NCBI GenBank assembly: GCA_029960045.1
Contig: JASCOV010000012.1
Location: 81,196-145,195 of the forward strand
Length of the DNA stretch: 64,000 nt
Reading direction: 5' to 3'
From: Flavobacteriaceae bacterium PS02293
GTDB lineage: Bacteria > Bacteroidota > Bacteroidia > Flavobacteriales > Weeksellaceae
Shown piece by piece: positions 53,412-62,289 of this stretch. How positions within the stretch are numbered: position 1 is the first letter of the stretch; each line of letters begins with the position of its first letter. A model generated the notes under the pieces. It searched no databases, was not told where the DNA came from, and saw nothing but the letters and a program-made list of their open reading frames with translations. The translations under genes and the position numbers were made by a program.

Positions 53412-54397
53412 CAGATGGCTTTGGTTTTCATTCGGGAGACTTGAATGGTTTTAGAATTCACAGCTTGTCCTTTTTCATTTACGAGACTTGCCGTAATGGT
53501 ATAAGTGTTTGCCCAATAGGAATAGTCATTTGATTTTTTGATAAGTTTAATTTCGTCTGTAATCCACATTTTCACTAAAGAATTGTAACGTACATTGTAA
53601 GTTCCCCAAAGCGCATTTTCTACTGTAATGGTGTTTTTATCAATCTTCGGAATTGGAAAAATTGGACCTATATTACCAATTTTTATCTCAGACTTGGATT
53701 TGTAACCAGAAAAACGAACTTCCACTCTTACCAATGCACCTTCCGGAGCTTCTCCACTAATGTAGAATCCATCCTGACCAACATTTTCGTTATCAAATGG
53801 AGAAATGATTTTGAAATTGGAAATAGCGCCACCTTTTATCAGCCCTTCATCCTTTTGCGGTTGTCCCGATGAGCCATTATCATTGTTATTCTTTGCGGGA
53901 ATTTTCATCGGAATTGTTTTCAGAAATAATTTTGGCGAAGTTTTGAACTCGATAGTTTTACTCTCGTAGCGATATGATCCTAATTGTTGGGTGATAAAGG
54001 CAAATATTTTGGTATTAATGGCTTTCGGGTCAAACAAAACCTGAATGGGAGGGCTTTGCCAAACACCTTTTTCATCTGCTTTGATACTGAACTCCTGTTG
54101 ATTGTGTTCTTTTGTACTTATTCTAAGAGTTGGTTTTCCAGTGGGGTTGGCTGGGAAATTATAAATAGGATCGACCCGAAGATTGATAAAGGTATTGGGA
54201 TCTGCTTTACCCATAATCACGAAAGGTCCATCTATTACAGAACCAGCCGTTGGAAAGGTAATTGCAGGATTATTTTTGATTTCCTGAGTGTTGGTTTTTC
54301 GTTTTTTTCCTAATTGTGCTTGTGCTTCATTGCTCATCATAAGAAGAATGAACAATGAAAAAAATGTTTTGGATAGATTGAAAAAAAATGTTTTCAT
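53411..54397 (-). CDS. Secreted protein with two Ig-like domains
   Basis: A 328-residue secreted protein: signal peptide (about 1-27, ends AQAQ), first Ig-like domain (about 43-155, ITFPTAGSVIDGPFVIMGKADPNTFINLRV), a low-complexity linker (about 165-190, NNNDNGSSGQPQKDEG) and a second domain (about 195-325, ISPFDNENVGQDGFYISGEAPEGALVRVEV). Each domain follows the same (I/F)xxPxxxxxVxGxFxIxGxAxPxAxVxV plan. No catalytic motif. It is first of a coupled trio and 20 bases downstream of a lipoprotein gene. Confidence 0.65.
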   Translation of the reverse strand: MKTFFFNLSKTFFSLFILLMMSNEAQAQLGKKRKTNTQEIKNNPAITFPTAGSVIDGPFVIMGKADPNTFINLRVDPIYNFPANPTGKPTLRISTKEHNQQEFSIKADEKGVWQSPPIQVLFDPKAINTKIFAFITQQLGSYRYESKTIEFKTSPKLFLKTIPMKIPAKNNNDNGSSGQPQKDEGLIKGGAISNFKIISPFDNENVGQDGFYISGEAPEGALVRVEVRFSGYKSKSEIKIGNIGPIFPIPKIDKNTITVENALWGTYNVRYNSLVKMWITDEIKLIKKSNDYSYWANTYTITASLVNEKGQAVNSKTIQVSRMKTKAI

Positions 54398-54417
54398 AAT
54401 GATTGTATTTTTTTAGA

Positions 54418-55083
54418 TTATTGTTTTTGGAAAGTTCCAATCTGCTGAGCAAGAGGAAAAAGTTGCCTGTAACCCTCTAATTTACCATCTACCAGAATCC
54501 ATAGAGATCGTTTGTTCGCTTCAATTGAATATGCAGCGATGTTTTTTATAATTTTATATTCGTGATTAGGATCAATCGGATTAGGATATGATTCGGAATA
54601 ATGAGTGCCAGAAAACCTTAAATTTACAGCATACTGGGTATTGGTTCCCGGAACTCTCCACGATCCAACATAGGTATTGCCATTGAGCTGGTTTGTATTG
54701 GAAATTTTCACTAATGCTAATTTGTAATTAAGTTGATCCGCATTATTGGATGATACAATCGTTTTATTCTGAATCTTAAATTCTCTGACAACGTAACCTG
54801 CACTATAAATTTTTACGATGCCATCTACAAAAGTGTAAGTGTAATTATAACCTTCAATTGGGGCAAAGGTGTGGTACTCAATAGATTTTCCTTGAGCTTC
54901 TTTTTCAAAAGTTAGAATAAAAGTTGATAATTGATTATCATCCTTTGCCAATGCTACAAGCACATAATCTGTAATGTCAAATGGTTCTTCTACAGTTTCT
55001 GGTTCTTTGCCATTGTCATCATTTCTGCAAGACATTAGACCAATCATTAGCAGTAATAACGAAATTATTTTAAGTGTTTTCAT
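54418..55083 (-). CDS. Lipoprotein of unknown function
   Basis: A 221-residue lipoprotein: lipobox LMSC (Cys19) followed by RNDDNGKEPE, then a beta-rich domain that I do not recognise. The front resembles that of the 50968-51555 lipoprotein. It is the first gene of the operon that runs down to about 50.9 kb. A good promoter lies at 55125-55158 and a 13-base direct repeat at 55211-55244 further upstream. Confidence 0.6.
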   Translation of the reverse strand: MKTLKIISLLLLMIGLMSCRNDDNGKEPETVEEPFDITDYVLVALAKDDNQLSTFILTFEKEAQGKSIEYHTFAPIEGYNYTYTFVDGIVKIYSAGYVVREFKIQNKTIVSSNNADQLNYKLALVKISNTNQLNGNTYVGSWRVPGTNTQYAVNLRFSGTHYSESYPNPIDPNHEYKIIKNIAAYSIEANKRSLWILVDGKLEGYRQLFPLAQQIGTFQKQ

Positions 55084-55124
55084 AAGATATAATTTTTTGG
55101 ATTAATTATATTTTTTTCTGTTAA

Positions 55125-55158
55125 CAAATTCTATAGTGGATTTGAATTCTTACCCAAA
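55125..55158 (-). promoter_or_regulatory. Promoter of the lipoprotein/Ig-like operon
   Basis: On the minus strand TTTG (55158-55155), 21 bases, TAGAATTTG (55133-55125), near the Bacteroidota -33/-7 consensus (one extra base in the -7 box). It lies 42 bases before the ATG at 55083. Confidence 0.55.
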
Positions 55159-55210
55159 CTTAGTCAGGTTTTTGCGCCTACATTAAGACAATGATTAGAA
55201 GCGTTATCAG

Positions 55211-55244
55211 AATGAGTGAAGCTTATTAAATAATGAGTGAAGCT
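55211..55244. repeat. 13-base direct repeat with 21-base period
   Basis: AATGAGTGAAGCT occurs at 55211-55223 and 55232-55244. Two copies on the same face of the helix upstream of a promoter are what AraC-type regulators use. It lies between the 55259 and 55083 genes. Confidence 0.6.
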
Positions 55245-55258
55245 GGAAATTGCTTTTT

Positions 55259-55639
55259 TTATGGTAATCTCTTAACTGCAAGTCCGTTGATTCCTTGGTT
55301 TCTCATTTTGCAGGTATCTTCAATCACAGAGAAACGCAAAGAATCTTGAGCGAAAAATGCGATTTTATATTTCCCTTCGTATTGCTTATTACAAAGTGAA
55401 TCAGAAATAATCATTACATCTCCGTCAATCGTATATTTACCTCTGACAAATAATTTTCCGTCGGTAAATCCATCATAGTTATTATCTGCACCAAAATGCG
55501 CCTTCAAAACATACGGTTTTCCATTATGGCTTAGATGGGCATCCCAATCGCCAATTATAGTAGTATCTGTTTTTGAATTATTATTCTGACAAGACATCAA
55601 CAAACAAGTTGTAATAAGACTAAAAATTAAAGTTTTCAT
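55259..55639 (-). CDS. Small lipocalin-like lipoprotein
   Basis: A 126-residue lipoprotein: lipobox LLMSC (Cys17), then QNNNSKTD and a beta-rich domain beginning IIGDWDAHLSHNGKPYVLKAHF, with GKYTIDGDVMIISDS. This is the pattern of small lipocalin-like proteins of Bacteroidota. The function is unknown. It is separated from the next gene of the same strand by 175 bases that hold a promoter and a direct repeat, so it is probably transcribed apart from it. Confidence 0.6.
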   Translation of the reverse strand: MKTLIFSLITTCLLMSCQNNNSKTDTTIIGDWDAHLSHNGKPYVLKAHFGADNNYDGFTDGKLFVRGKYTIDGDVMIISDSLCNKQYEGKYKIAFFAQDSLRFSVIEDTCKMRNQGINGLAVKRLP

Positions 55640-55703
55640 AATTGTAATAATTTATTGGATATTTCTTTATTTCGATAGTCCAAAGCTACATTCAGGAATA
55701 AAA

Positions 55704-55734
55704 AAAAGCATTTGCTCTTGTTGCAAATGCTTTT
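55704..55734. terminator. Terminator downstream of the hybrid kinase
   Basis: AAAAGCATTTGC pairs with GCAAATGCTTTT across TCTTGTT, with an A-run on the left and T residues on the right; it can act in either direction. The minus-strand kinase gene ends about 200 bases before it. Confidence 0.7.
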
Positions 55735-55931
55735 GATATTGTGCGTTTAAACGAATGATTATTGGGTGTTTTGATTTTGTTGCATATTACTTTGAATTTG
55801 TTGCCAATTAAAAACCATAATGCTCAAAATCCGGCATCTTCATCAAAAAAAGTCAAGTATTAAAACATCAAAAAGATATTTGAAAATCTGGAAAGTCAGG
55901 GATTTGTGTTAAATTCTAGTGTATTTAAAAA

Positions 55932-58874
55932 CTAATCTTTATTAACTGCACTTGGTGGATAGCCAAAATGTTTTGCAAAACTGGTAGAAAAATTTGCAGG
56001 ATTTCCGTAGCCCACCATAAAACCTACTTCCGCAATAGAGCCTGTCTTTTTTTCCAATAGTTCGTGTGCTTTTTGCATACGAATGGTGCGCAGAAGCTCA
56101 CCTGGACTTTGATTGAGCAATGCTTTGAGTTTCCTGTGGAGTTGCGTTCGGCTAAGACCAACTTCGCTTCCCAAAGATTCTGCACTTAGCTGTACATCAT
56201 CTATCCGATCATTAATAATGTCTTTTATTTTTGATAAGAATGATTGTTCTATTGATGGCAATTCGGAAATTTCGTTCAGCCAACCATTATTTTGAGAAAA
56301 TTTTAATCTTAATTTTTGACGTGTCGTAATGAGATTTTCGATGATGGCTATCAATTCTATTTTATCGAACGGTTTTGCAAGGTATGCATCGGCACCGGAT
56401 TTTATCCCATAGATTTTGCTGTCTTGATCGGTTTTTGCCGTGAGCATAACAATCGGAATGTGGCTTGTGCGCTCATCATTTTTGAGTGTATCGCAGAGTT
56501 CATATCCATTTTTCTTGGGCATCATAAGATCGGTAATCACCAAATCGGGTACCGTATCTTGGGCTATTTGTATTCCTTCTGCGCCGTTACTGGCCGATAG
56601 AACTTGGTAGTTATTCTTTAATGTAATTTCTATAAATTCACGAAGTTGCTCATTGTCTTCAGCTATTAAAATCGTTTCTTTATTTTCATTAAGTAATTCA
56701 TCTTCAAATAATTCAATGTTATTTTCATTGTTATAAATTTCAGTTAGGGGTGATGTTACCGTCACACTTTTGTTTTTATCCGCAGAGAGATAGGGTAGTG
56801 AAACGATGAAAGCTGAGCCAATATTTTCTTCGCTATTTACCTCAATACTTCCATTTAACAGTTCCACCAATTCCTTCACTAAAGCTAATCCGACACCTGC
56901 ACCTTCTCTATCGCGAGAATCTGAAGCATCTCCTTGGTAAAACCGATCAAAAATATAGGGCAACTTTTCTTTTTTAATGCCAATTCCTTTATCAATTACT
57001 TTAATTTTAAAATAATTTTCATTCAATTTTTGTAATATGACATTTACAGAACCATTTTTCTCACTAAATTTTATCGCATTTGAAACCAAATTCTGTACAA
57101 TTTTTTCAAGCTTGTCAAGATCCGTTTGTACCCAAAGTTCCTGTTGCCCAGTTTCAAATTTCAGTTCAAGATGATGGTGCTCAGCTAAGGAACCAAATTG
57201 CTTCACGTGCAATTCCAACCATTTCACGATGTCGATATTTTGATAATCCACCTTCATTTGCCCACTTTCGAGACGGCTCAAATCCAAAAGTTGATTAATG
57301 AGTTGCAAAAGACGTTCGCTATTTTTCAGGATATATTTGGCATATTGCTTTGCTGTGTCTTTGTCGGGATTTTGCAACAATTCTTTCGCAGGATTAATAA
57401 TCAGTGTCAGTGGTGTCTTGAATTCGTGCGTCAGGTTTATAAAAAATCTAGATTTGGCAGCATCCATCTCCTTTAGTTTTTCTGCCTGATCCCGAACTTG
57501 CGCCGTTCTCTCCAAAACTGTTTTTTCCAGATGATCTGCCTGCTCGGAGATAAGTCTGATTTTTTCCAGTTCCTTCTCCAGATTTTCTTCGGAAAGCTTT
57601 TTGTTTTTTACCAATTGAAAAGCGAGATTTCTGTTGGTATTTGCAATATCAATTGCCATATAAATCGAAAATAAAATGGGCATCAGCAGATTTCCCCAAC
57701 CAAACAAAATCATCACTTGTTGTATTGTAAACCATCCAAACTGGTTAGAACCTGCTATAGTTCCCATTATTATAAATATGAACATTCCTATAAGAAGCAA
57801 CCACAATTTTTTGTTTCCATTTTTGATGGCTTTTAATAAGAAAATTATTGCATCGGCAAAGAAAATAAGCACAAATATATTTTGATGCCATTTTTGAAAC
57901 CACATTGTTTTTAAATCGTACCACGATTCATACCAATTCAATAATAAATAAATTGCGACAGGAACCGAAGCCAAAAGCATAAGAACAGTACGTTTCAGAG
58001 GTATTTTACCAAAAGCTGCATAGTATAACAAGAGAAATCCAAACGTAAAATGTAGTGTCACAAATCCCATAAAGACTTTCGTATAAAAGACTTGCCCAGT
58101 TGGACTCGTGGTAACAAAGGTTTGGTAACGAGCATATAAACCAATGGCGACGCAAGCAACAAAGAGAATGTAGTAGAGATTAATTTTTAGTTTTGGATAA
58201 AAGATAAAAATGAGCAAATGCAAAAGAATCAAGATACAAGCTGCAGCCACACTCATCAAGAGTTGATCCATCACGAGTTTGTCTGCTTTTTGCTTCGCAT
58301 TCATTGTTTGAAAATCCTGTAAACTCGCCTGAAAGCCGTAAAAATTAGGATACGGCGCATCATAATTGGAATATCGAATCGCAATCAAATGTGGAAGAGT
58401 ATCGGTAATTGCGAGCGGAATACTGAGGTAAGGTTGCCTGCTTGCTACCATATTTTCTTTTGAATCACCAACTTTTCCTATGGTCATTATTTTTTTTCCA
58501 TCCAGATAGACTTCTGATGCGCCATCGTGGTTGATTGACATTGCCCAGGTATCGGTTAAATTTGCTTCTGATTTTTTAACCTTAATTCTAAACCAGCCAA
58601 TTCCCGTCCAGCCTTTTGGCATAGGCGCTCTACTGTATTTATCTTTCCCGAAATTGGTATTGGAAATAATTTGCCACGACATATCAGAAAATTTCGGGCT
58701 CGCAAATTCTATTTTATCTCCGGGATGAAATCTCCAGTGGGAATTTTGTAACCAGATGGGTTTTTCAATTTGTTGGTCTGTAAGGATAACAGTCTGAGAT
58801 TGGGCGAACACAAAGACTTGTACTAAAAAAAAGAGTACAATATATATGCTTTTACAAATCCGAAATTTCAACAT
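55932..58874 (-). CDS. Hybrid histidine kinase/response regulator with AraC output
   Basis: A 980-residue one-protein two-component system. Signal peptide (about 1-25). Periplasmic sandwich domain (about 40-185, GWTGIGWFRIKV...HDGASEVYLDGKKI), seven transmembrane helices of 7TMR-DISM type (about 200-415) and a coiled coil (about 425-475). HisKA with His483 in NLTHEFKTPLTL; HATPase with NLVSNAIKF, DKGIGI and GAGVGLALV. Receiver with Asp782 in ITDLMMPKKNG; AraC-type HTH at the end (about 880-978, IAEVGFMVGYGNPANFSTSF). Unlike the PUL regulator it has no beta-propeller. The target is unknown; the lipoprotein operon next door, with its direct repeat, is the best candidate. Confidence 0.93.
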   Translation of the reverse strand: MLKFRICKSIYIVLFFLVQVFVFAQSQTVILTDQQIEKPIWLQNSHWRFHPGDKIEFASPKFSDMSWQIISNTNFGKDKYSRAPMPKGWTGIGWFRIKVKKSEANLTDTWAMSINHDGASEVYLDGKKIMTIGKVGDSKENMVASRQPYLSIPLAITDTLPHLIAIRYSNYDAPYPNFYGFQASLQDFQTMNAKQKADKLVMDQLLMSVAAACILILLHLLIFIFYPKLKINLYYILFVACVAIGLYARYQTFVTTSPTGQVFYTKVFMGFVTLHFTFGFLLLYYAAFGKIPLKRTVLMLLASVPVAIYLLLNWYESWYDLKTMWFQKWHQNIFVLIFFADAIIFLLKAIKNGNKKLWLLLIGMFIFIIMGTIAGSNQFGWFTIQQVMILFGWGNLLMPILFSIYMAIDIANTNRNLAFQLVKNKKLSEENLEKELEKIRLISEQADHLEKTVLERTAQVRDQAEKLKEMDAAKSRFFINLTHEFKTPLTLIINPAKELLQNPDKDTAKQYAKYILKNSERLLQLINQLLDLSRLESGQMKVDYQNIDIVKWLELHVKQFGSLAEHHHLELKFETGQQELWVQTDLDKLEKIVQNLVSNAIKFSEKNGSVNVILQKLNENYFKIKVIDKGIGIKKEKLPYIFDRFYQGDASDSRDREGAGVGLALVKELVELLNGSIEVNSEENIGSAFIVSLPYLSADKNKSVTVTSPLTEIYNNENNIELFEDELLNENKETILIAEDNEQLREFIEITLKNNYQVLSASNGAEGIQIAQDTVPDLVITDLMMPKKNGYELCDTLKNDERTSHIPIVMLTAKTDQDSKIYGIKSGADAYLAKPFDKIELIAIIENLITTRQKLRLKFSQNNGWLNEISELPSIEQSFLSKIKDIINDRIDDVQLSAESLGSEVGLSRTQLHRKLKALLNQSPGELLRTIRMQKAHELLEKKTGSIAEVGFMVGYGNPANFSTSFAKHFGYPPSAVNKD

Positions 58875-59084
58875 TCGATTTTAATCAACAACTTGGTTAA
58901 CATAGCTAAAATACTTTAATTTATTTTAAGAATGTTTAAATTTCATAAAAATTATTTTTCCCAATCCTTCCTTCCCTTTACTTCGGAGGAGTAATATTTG
59001 TGATAGATGAAAATTGAGGTGTACAGGCGAAATGTATAAATTATCATTGTCACATTCGGTAAATTTTAGTTATTTGATTTGTAG

Positions 59085-59953
59085 GTATTTTTAATGTTGG
59101 CTTTGTATTTAGCGTTTCCAGAGGCAGAAAATACACAGAGAGCTCAAAATACTTCGAATGGTATTCGGCGAGCGAAGCTGATAGGCAGATACCCTAATAA
59201 AGCACCAATAGAATTTATCAATGTAACATTGATGGATTGTAAAAAAGCTATCACTCCTAAAGAGCCTGAAACCGAAATTATAAAATGGGTTTTCAATCAA
59301 ATTGTCCAAAGTGAACAGAAAATAGCCGAGATTAGAAAAATAGCTAATGAGAAAGGATTGACATGTTTAAGATCACATTTTTAAGGGTCATACGTAATCC
59401 AATTTATTGTGGACGCATATCAATCCAACCTAATTCTAATGAAGAACAAATGATAAAAGGTTTACACGAACCCTTGATACTATCAAATAATACAATTGGA
59501 CTATTTAAGGATATTTTAGAAGAACAGAATATAAAAACTCAGAAAGCAAGTTATTTATACTCTCAAAAAATTAATAGAGAGAAAGGTAAAAGAGGAGTTT
59601 CTCGAGGTAGGAAATTATTTATTGCGGGAGTATTGAAGATTGACGACTATAATGAATTTAAAAAAGAAAATCAGGTCAATATTTAAAATCTTAAGAAGGA
59701 GGCGCGTGATACTATTCTTAAATTAAGTGCTATTGATAGAAAGAATAAAATAGAGGATAAAGCATTAGTTGAAGTTTTTCAGAAATTTTCCGAGTTTGAT
59801 ACTCAGGATAAAAAATATCTTGTGAATCTTATTCCTTCGATTGATATTGATTATAAAACAGGAGATCTTTCTTTAGATTTAAATCCAGCATTTTCAAAAA
59901 TATTTTCAGCAAAAACTCATCGAAAAAACAATAAGAAAAATGAATTTCATTGA
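59085..59953 (+). pseudogene. Decayed large serine recombinase (resolvase/invertase family)
   Basis: Fragments of the recombinase domain: LALYLAFPEAENTQRAQNTS near 59100, KAITPKEPETEIIKWVFNQI, then a -1 frameshift in the T-run near 59380 that separates GLTCLRSHF from LRVIRNPIYCGRI. An internal deletion removes the Cys-rich zinc ribbon (expected after KGKRGVSRGRKLF), an in-frame TAA sits at 59684, and the normal tail YLVNLIPSIDIDYKTGDLSL and LNPAFSKIF runs to the stop at 59951. The N-terminal catalytic domain with the active serine is missing altogether. It is not functional. Confidence 0.8.
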
Positions 59954-60125
59954 TAGGAATGTTTCAGTAGAACAAGCGATTATTATTCTGGCCAAGAATG
60001 GAGTTCAGGTAAATGAAAAGGAAGCTAAAATTATATTAGAATTACTATATTTAGTATCAAAAAGTTGTAATAAACCAAAGGAGAAAAATATTAGAACCTT
60101 AATGGTATTTCAAACCACGCCTTAA
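59940..60125 (+). CDS. Small protein associated with serine recombinases
   Basis: A 61-residue protein overlapping the end of the recombinase relic by 14 bases. FIDRNVSVEQAIIILAKNGV and then KEAKIILELLYLVSK form a short helical protein of the kind that follows serine recombinase genes in Flavobacteriia mobile elements. The ending (EKNIRTLMVFQTTP) looks abnormal, so it may be damaged too. Confidence 0.5.
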   Translation: MNFIDRNVSVEQAIIILAKNGVQVNEKEAKIILELLYLVSKSCNKPKEKNIRTLMVFQTTP

Positions 60126-60258
60126 TGCCGATGAAATCTCTGATGTAGCACTTTTAGTCAGTATATTTTAGATAGGCTAAAGATTTCAAGTGAAAAATTC
60201 AAACCATAAAATATCAGGCCGTAACAGTTTGATAAGTAATTTGTTATGCTTATAAAAA

Positions 60259-60289
60259 AATGAGACAACTAATAAATAGTTGTCTCATT
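60259..60289 (-). terminator. Hairpin beside dispersed repeat copy 2
   Basis: AATGAGACAACTA pairs with TAGTTGTCTCATT, loop ATAAA, followed on the minus strand by TTTTTATAAGC. It has the same position relative to the repeat as the hairpin at 18811-18844 but a different sequence. Confidence 0.7.
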
Positions 60290-60301
60290 AAGTGACTTAA
60301 C

Positions 60302-60372
60302 AGGACTCTATTCAAACCATTTATTAGAAGATATTGACAATATTTTGAAGGTGTTTGATATCATTTAAGTTA
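60302..60372. repeat. 71-base dispersed repeat, copy 2
   Basis: Direct copy of 18864-18934 with five mismatches, four of them in the last third. It lies 177 bases right of the small recombinase-associated gene. Confidence 0.8.
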
Positions 60373-61057
60373 TGATTTTATATACCAAACGTTCATAAAA
60401 ATATCTAATTGAATTTTGTATTAACCTACTAGATAATAGTGTCTTTGAAAATTAGATTAGTACATTAAAATATATTGTTACCTAAAAAAATTATGAAACG
60501 TTTAACTTCATTTAGTAGGTCTGCATTTAATAGGTTTCAAGCAAAAATTACGCATTCATTTGTAGTTAAAATTTCCATCAGCATATTGTTTTCAGATTTA
60601 TATAGTGAGCACTGAGGACACTAGAAATATTTATATACTATTTAAGTATTTATACGGTATTGATTAATAGTCTTTTATATTAACTTTGATTAATACATAA
60701 CATAATAAACCATTCAAAAATTAATCAAAAATCAAACACAAAAGTTGCCTTAGAGTTTATTTTTCGAATAGGCATAGCTATAAACATCAATATAAGCTTT
60801 ATGCATTTTTTAATCGCAAGAAAAATTTATGATAAATGCTTTAAAATATTTATTTAAGAGTGAGGATAATGAAGATTTGGGTTAGGAAGTGGATTTAAAT
60901 CGAAAATAAAATATCTTGTTATTTGTTTATTCTTAATGAATGATTAATAAAATGGTATTATTTATATTAAATAAGTATTAAAACCATCTAATATTTAAAT
61001 TTAGCAACAAATAATTAAATTTTTATAATTAAATTTATCAAAAATAAAATAACCCAT

Positions 61058-62275
61058 ATGAAAACTTTTTTAACAGCATTTTTCTTGCTGATTCTTCATT
61101 TAAATTGTAGGGCGCAATGGATAGAATTAAATGTCGGAAGCACAAGTGCTTCTTACTTCACAGATGTTTATGCCATTACGCCGGATATCGTAATAGTGGT
61201 CGGTAACAACGGAACCATTATGAAAACCGCAGATGGCGGTATAACATGGCAGCAAAAACCATCTGGGACAAATCAACTCCTAAAGAAAGTTCGTTTTACT
61301 ACTGCCAATATCGGTTATGTTATAGGCAATCAAGGTGTACTTTTAAAAACTATTGATGGGGGTGACAGTTGGGCGGCAATTGATACAGGGCGTAATGTTA
61401 ACTTTGAAAGTTTGTCATCTTTGGGCGAAAATTTTGTTTATATTGCTTATGTAGATAATCTGTTGAAGAGTGCAGATGGAGGAAATACCTGGCAGAGTTT
61501 TCCATTAGACTTTTTATATGGTAACATTCAGTTTTTAACACAGGATATAGGATATGCTTCGAAAGTTAACGGAAGATTTTCGAAGACTGTAGATGGAGGT
61601 GAATCCTGGCAAGAATTATTAGGATTTAAACCTTTTTACTTTATAAATAAAGACATTGGATTTTATGATTCTGGGGGACTCTTAAAGACAACTGACGGAG
61701 GGTATACTTTTGAATATACGGGCACTGGATCAGGTTCAGTGTTGTCTTCACTTTTAGCAATCAATGAAAATACCATTTGGGGAATTTATGCAGGTGCGTT
61801 AAATGGAGATGGAACAACTACCGGTGTTATAAAAATGAGTGATTCAGGAACCGGGACATACATTAATAACACTTGGTGGGATAATGATACTAGCTTAAAT
61901 ATGAATGCCATTCACTTTGCGAATGAATCTACCGGATATATTGTTGGATATAAAAATGCAAAAGCTGCTATTTGGAAAAACTTGACAGGTATTAATGTAC
62001 CAGGTCCGGGATTGAATACAGTAGATGAAACTCTTATATCGTTTAAAGTATATCCTAATCCCGCTTCTGACAAGATAAAGGTCACCACAGGTGATCATTC
62101 TTCGAAAGAAATCGCCATAATTCTAACGGATACGTCTGGAAGGAATATATATAACGAAAAGTATAACAACAGCAAAGAAGTAACCATAGACGTCCACAGT
62201 TTCGCTAAAGGAACGTATGTGCTTACCATTAAAACTCAAAATCAAAATTATGCTCAGAAACTAATTATCCAGTAA
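61058..62275 (+). CDS. T9SS-sorted YCF48/BNR-like beta-propeller protein
   Basis: A 405-residue secreted protein: signal peptide (about 1-20, ends CRAQ), repeated blades with (K/S)TxDGGxxW motifs (TADGGITW, TIDGGDSW, SADGGNTW, TVDGGESW, TTDGGYTF) across about 25-310, and a type A T9SS sorting domain (about 333-405, with YPNPASDK, LTDTSGRNIY and GTYVLTI). The propeller resembles YCF48-like or sortilin-type BNR folds. It is likely surface-attached. The C25 protease gene follows after 14 bases. Confidence 0.82.
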   Translation: MKTFLTAFFLLILHLNCRAQWIELNVGSTSASYFTDVYAITPDIVIVVGNNGTIMKTADGGITWQQKPSGTNQLLKKVRFTTANIGYVIGNQGVLLKTIDGGDSWAAIDTGRNVNFESLSSLGENFVYIAYVDNLLKSADGGNTWQSFPLDFLYGNIQFLTQDIGYASKVNGRFSKTVDGGESWQELLGFKPFYFINKDIGFYDSGGLLKTTDGGYTFEYTGTGSGSVLSSLLAINENTIWGIYAGALNGDGTTTGVIKMSDSGTGTYINNTWWDNDTSLNMNAIHFANESTGYIVGYKNAKAAIWKNLTGINVPGPGLNTVDETLISFKVYPNPASDKIKVTTGDHSSKEIAIILTDTSGRNIYNEKYNNSKEVTIDVHSFAKGTYVLTIKTQNQNYAQKLIIQ

Positions 62276-62289
62276 AAACTAAAACCAAT

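Larger units (their letters stand above)
60126..61057. other. AT-rich region with repeat copy 2, no clear gene
   Basis: It holds the hairpin at 60259-60289 and repeat copy 2 at 60302-60372. A 40-codon frame at 60493-60615 (MKRLTSFSRSAFNRFQ...) resembles a signal-peptide start without a following gene. The promoter of the 61058 gene must lie at the right end. The base composition is strongly AT-rich throughout. Confidence 0.5.

Noticed and set aside
18864..60372. The 71-base repeats as clear attL/attR sites of an active element
   Set aside because: Five mismatches, no intact integrase, and differing flanking hairpins. Kept as an open question in the findings rather than annotated.
60493..60615. 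40-codon frame starting MKRLTSFSRSAFNRF
   Set aside because: It resembles the start of a signal-bearing protein but has no body and no partner. It may be a relic but cannot be supported as a gene.
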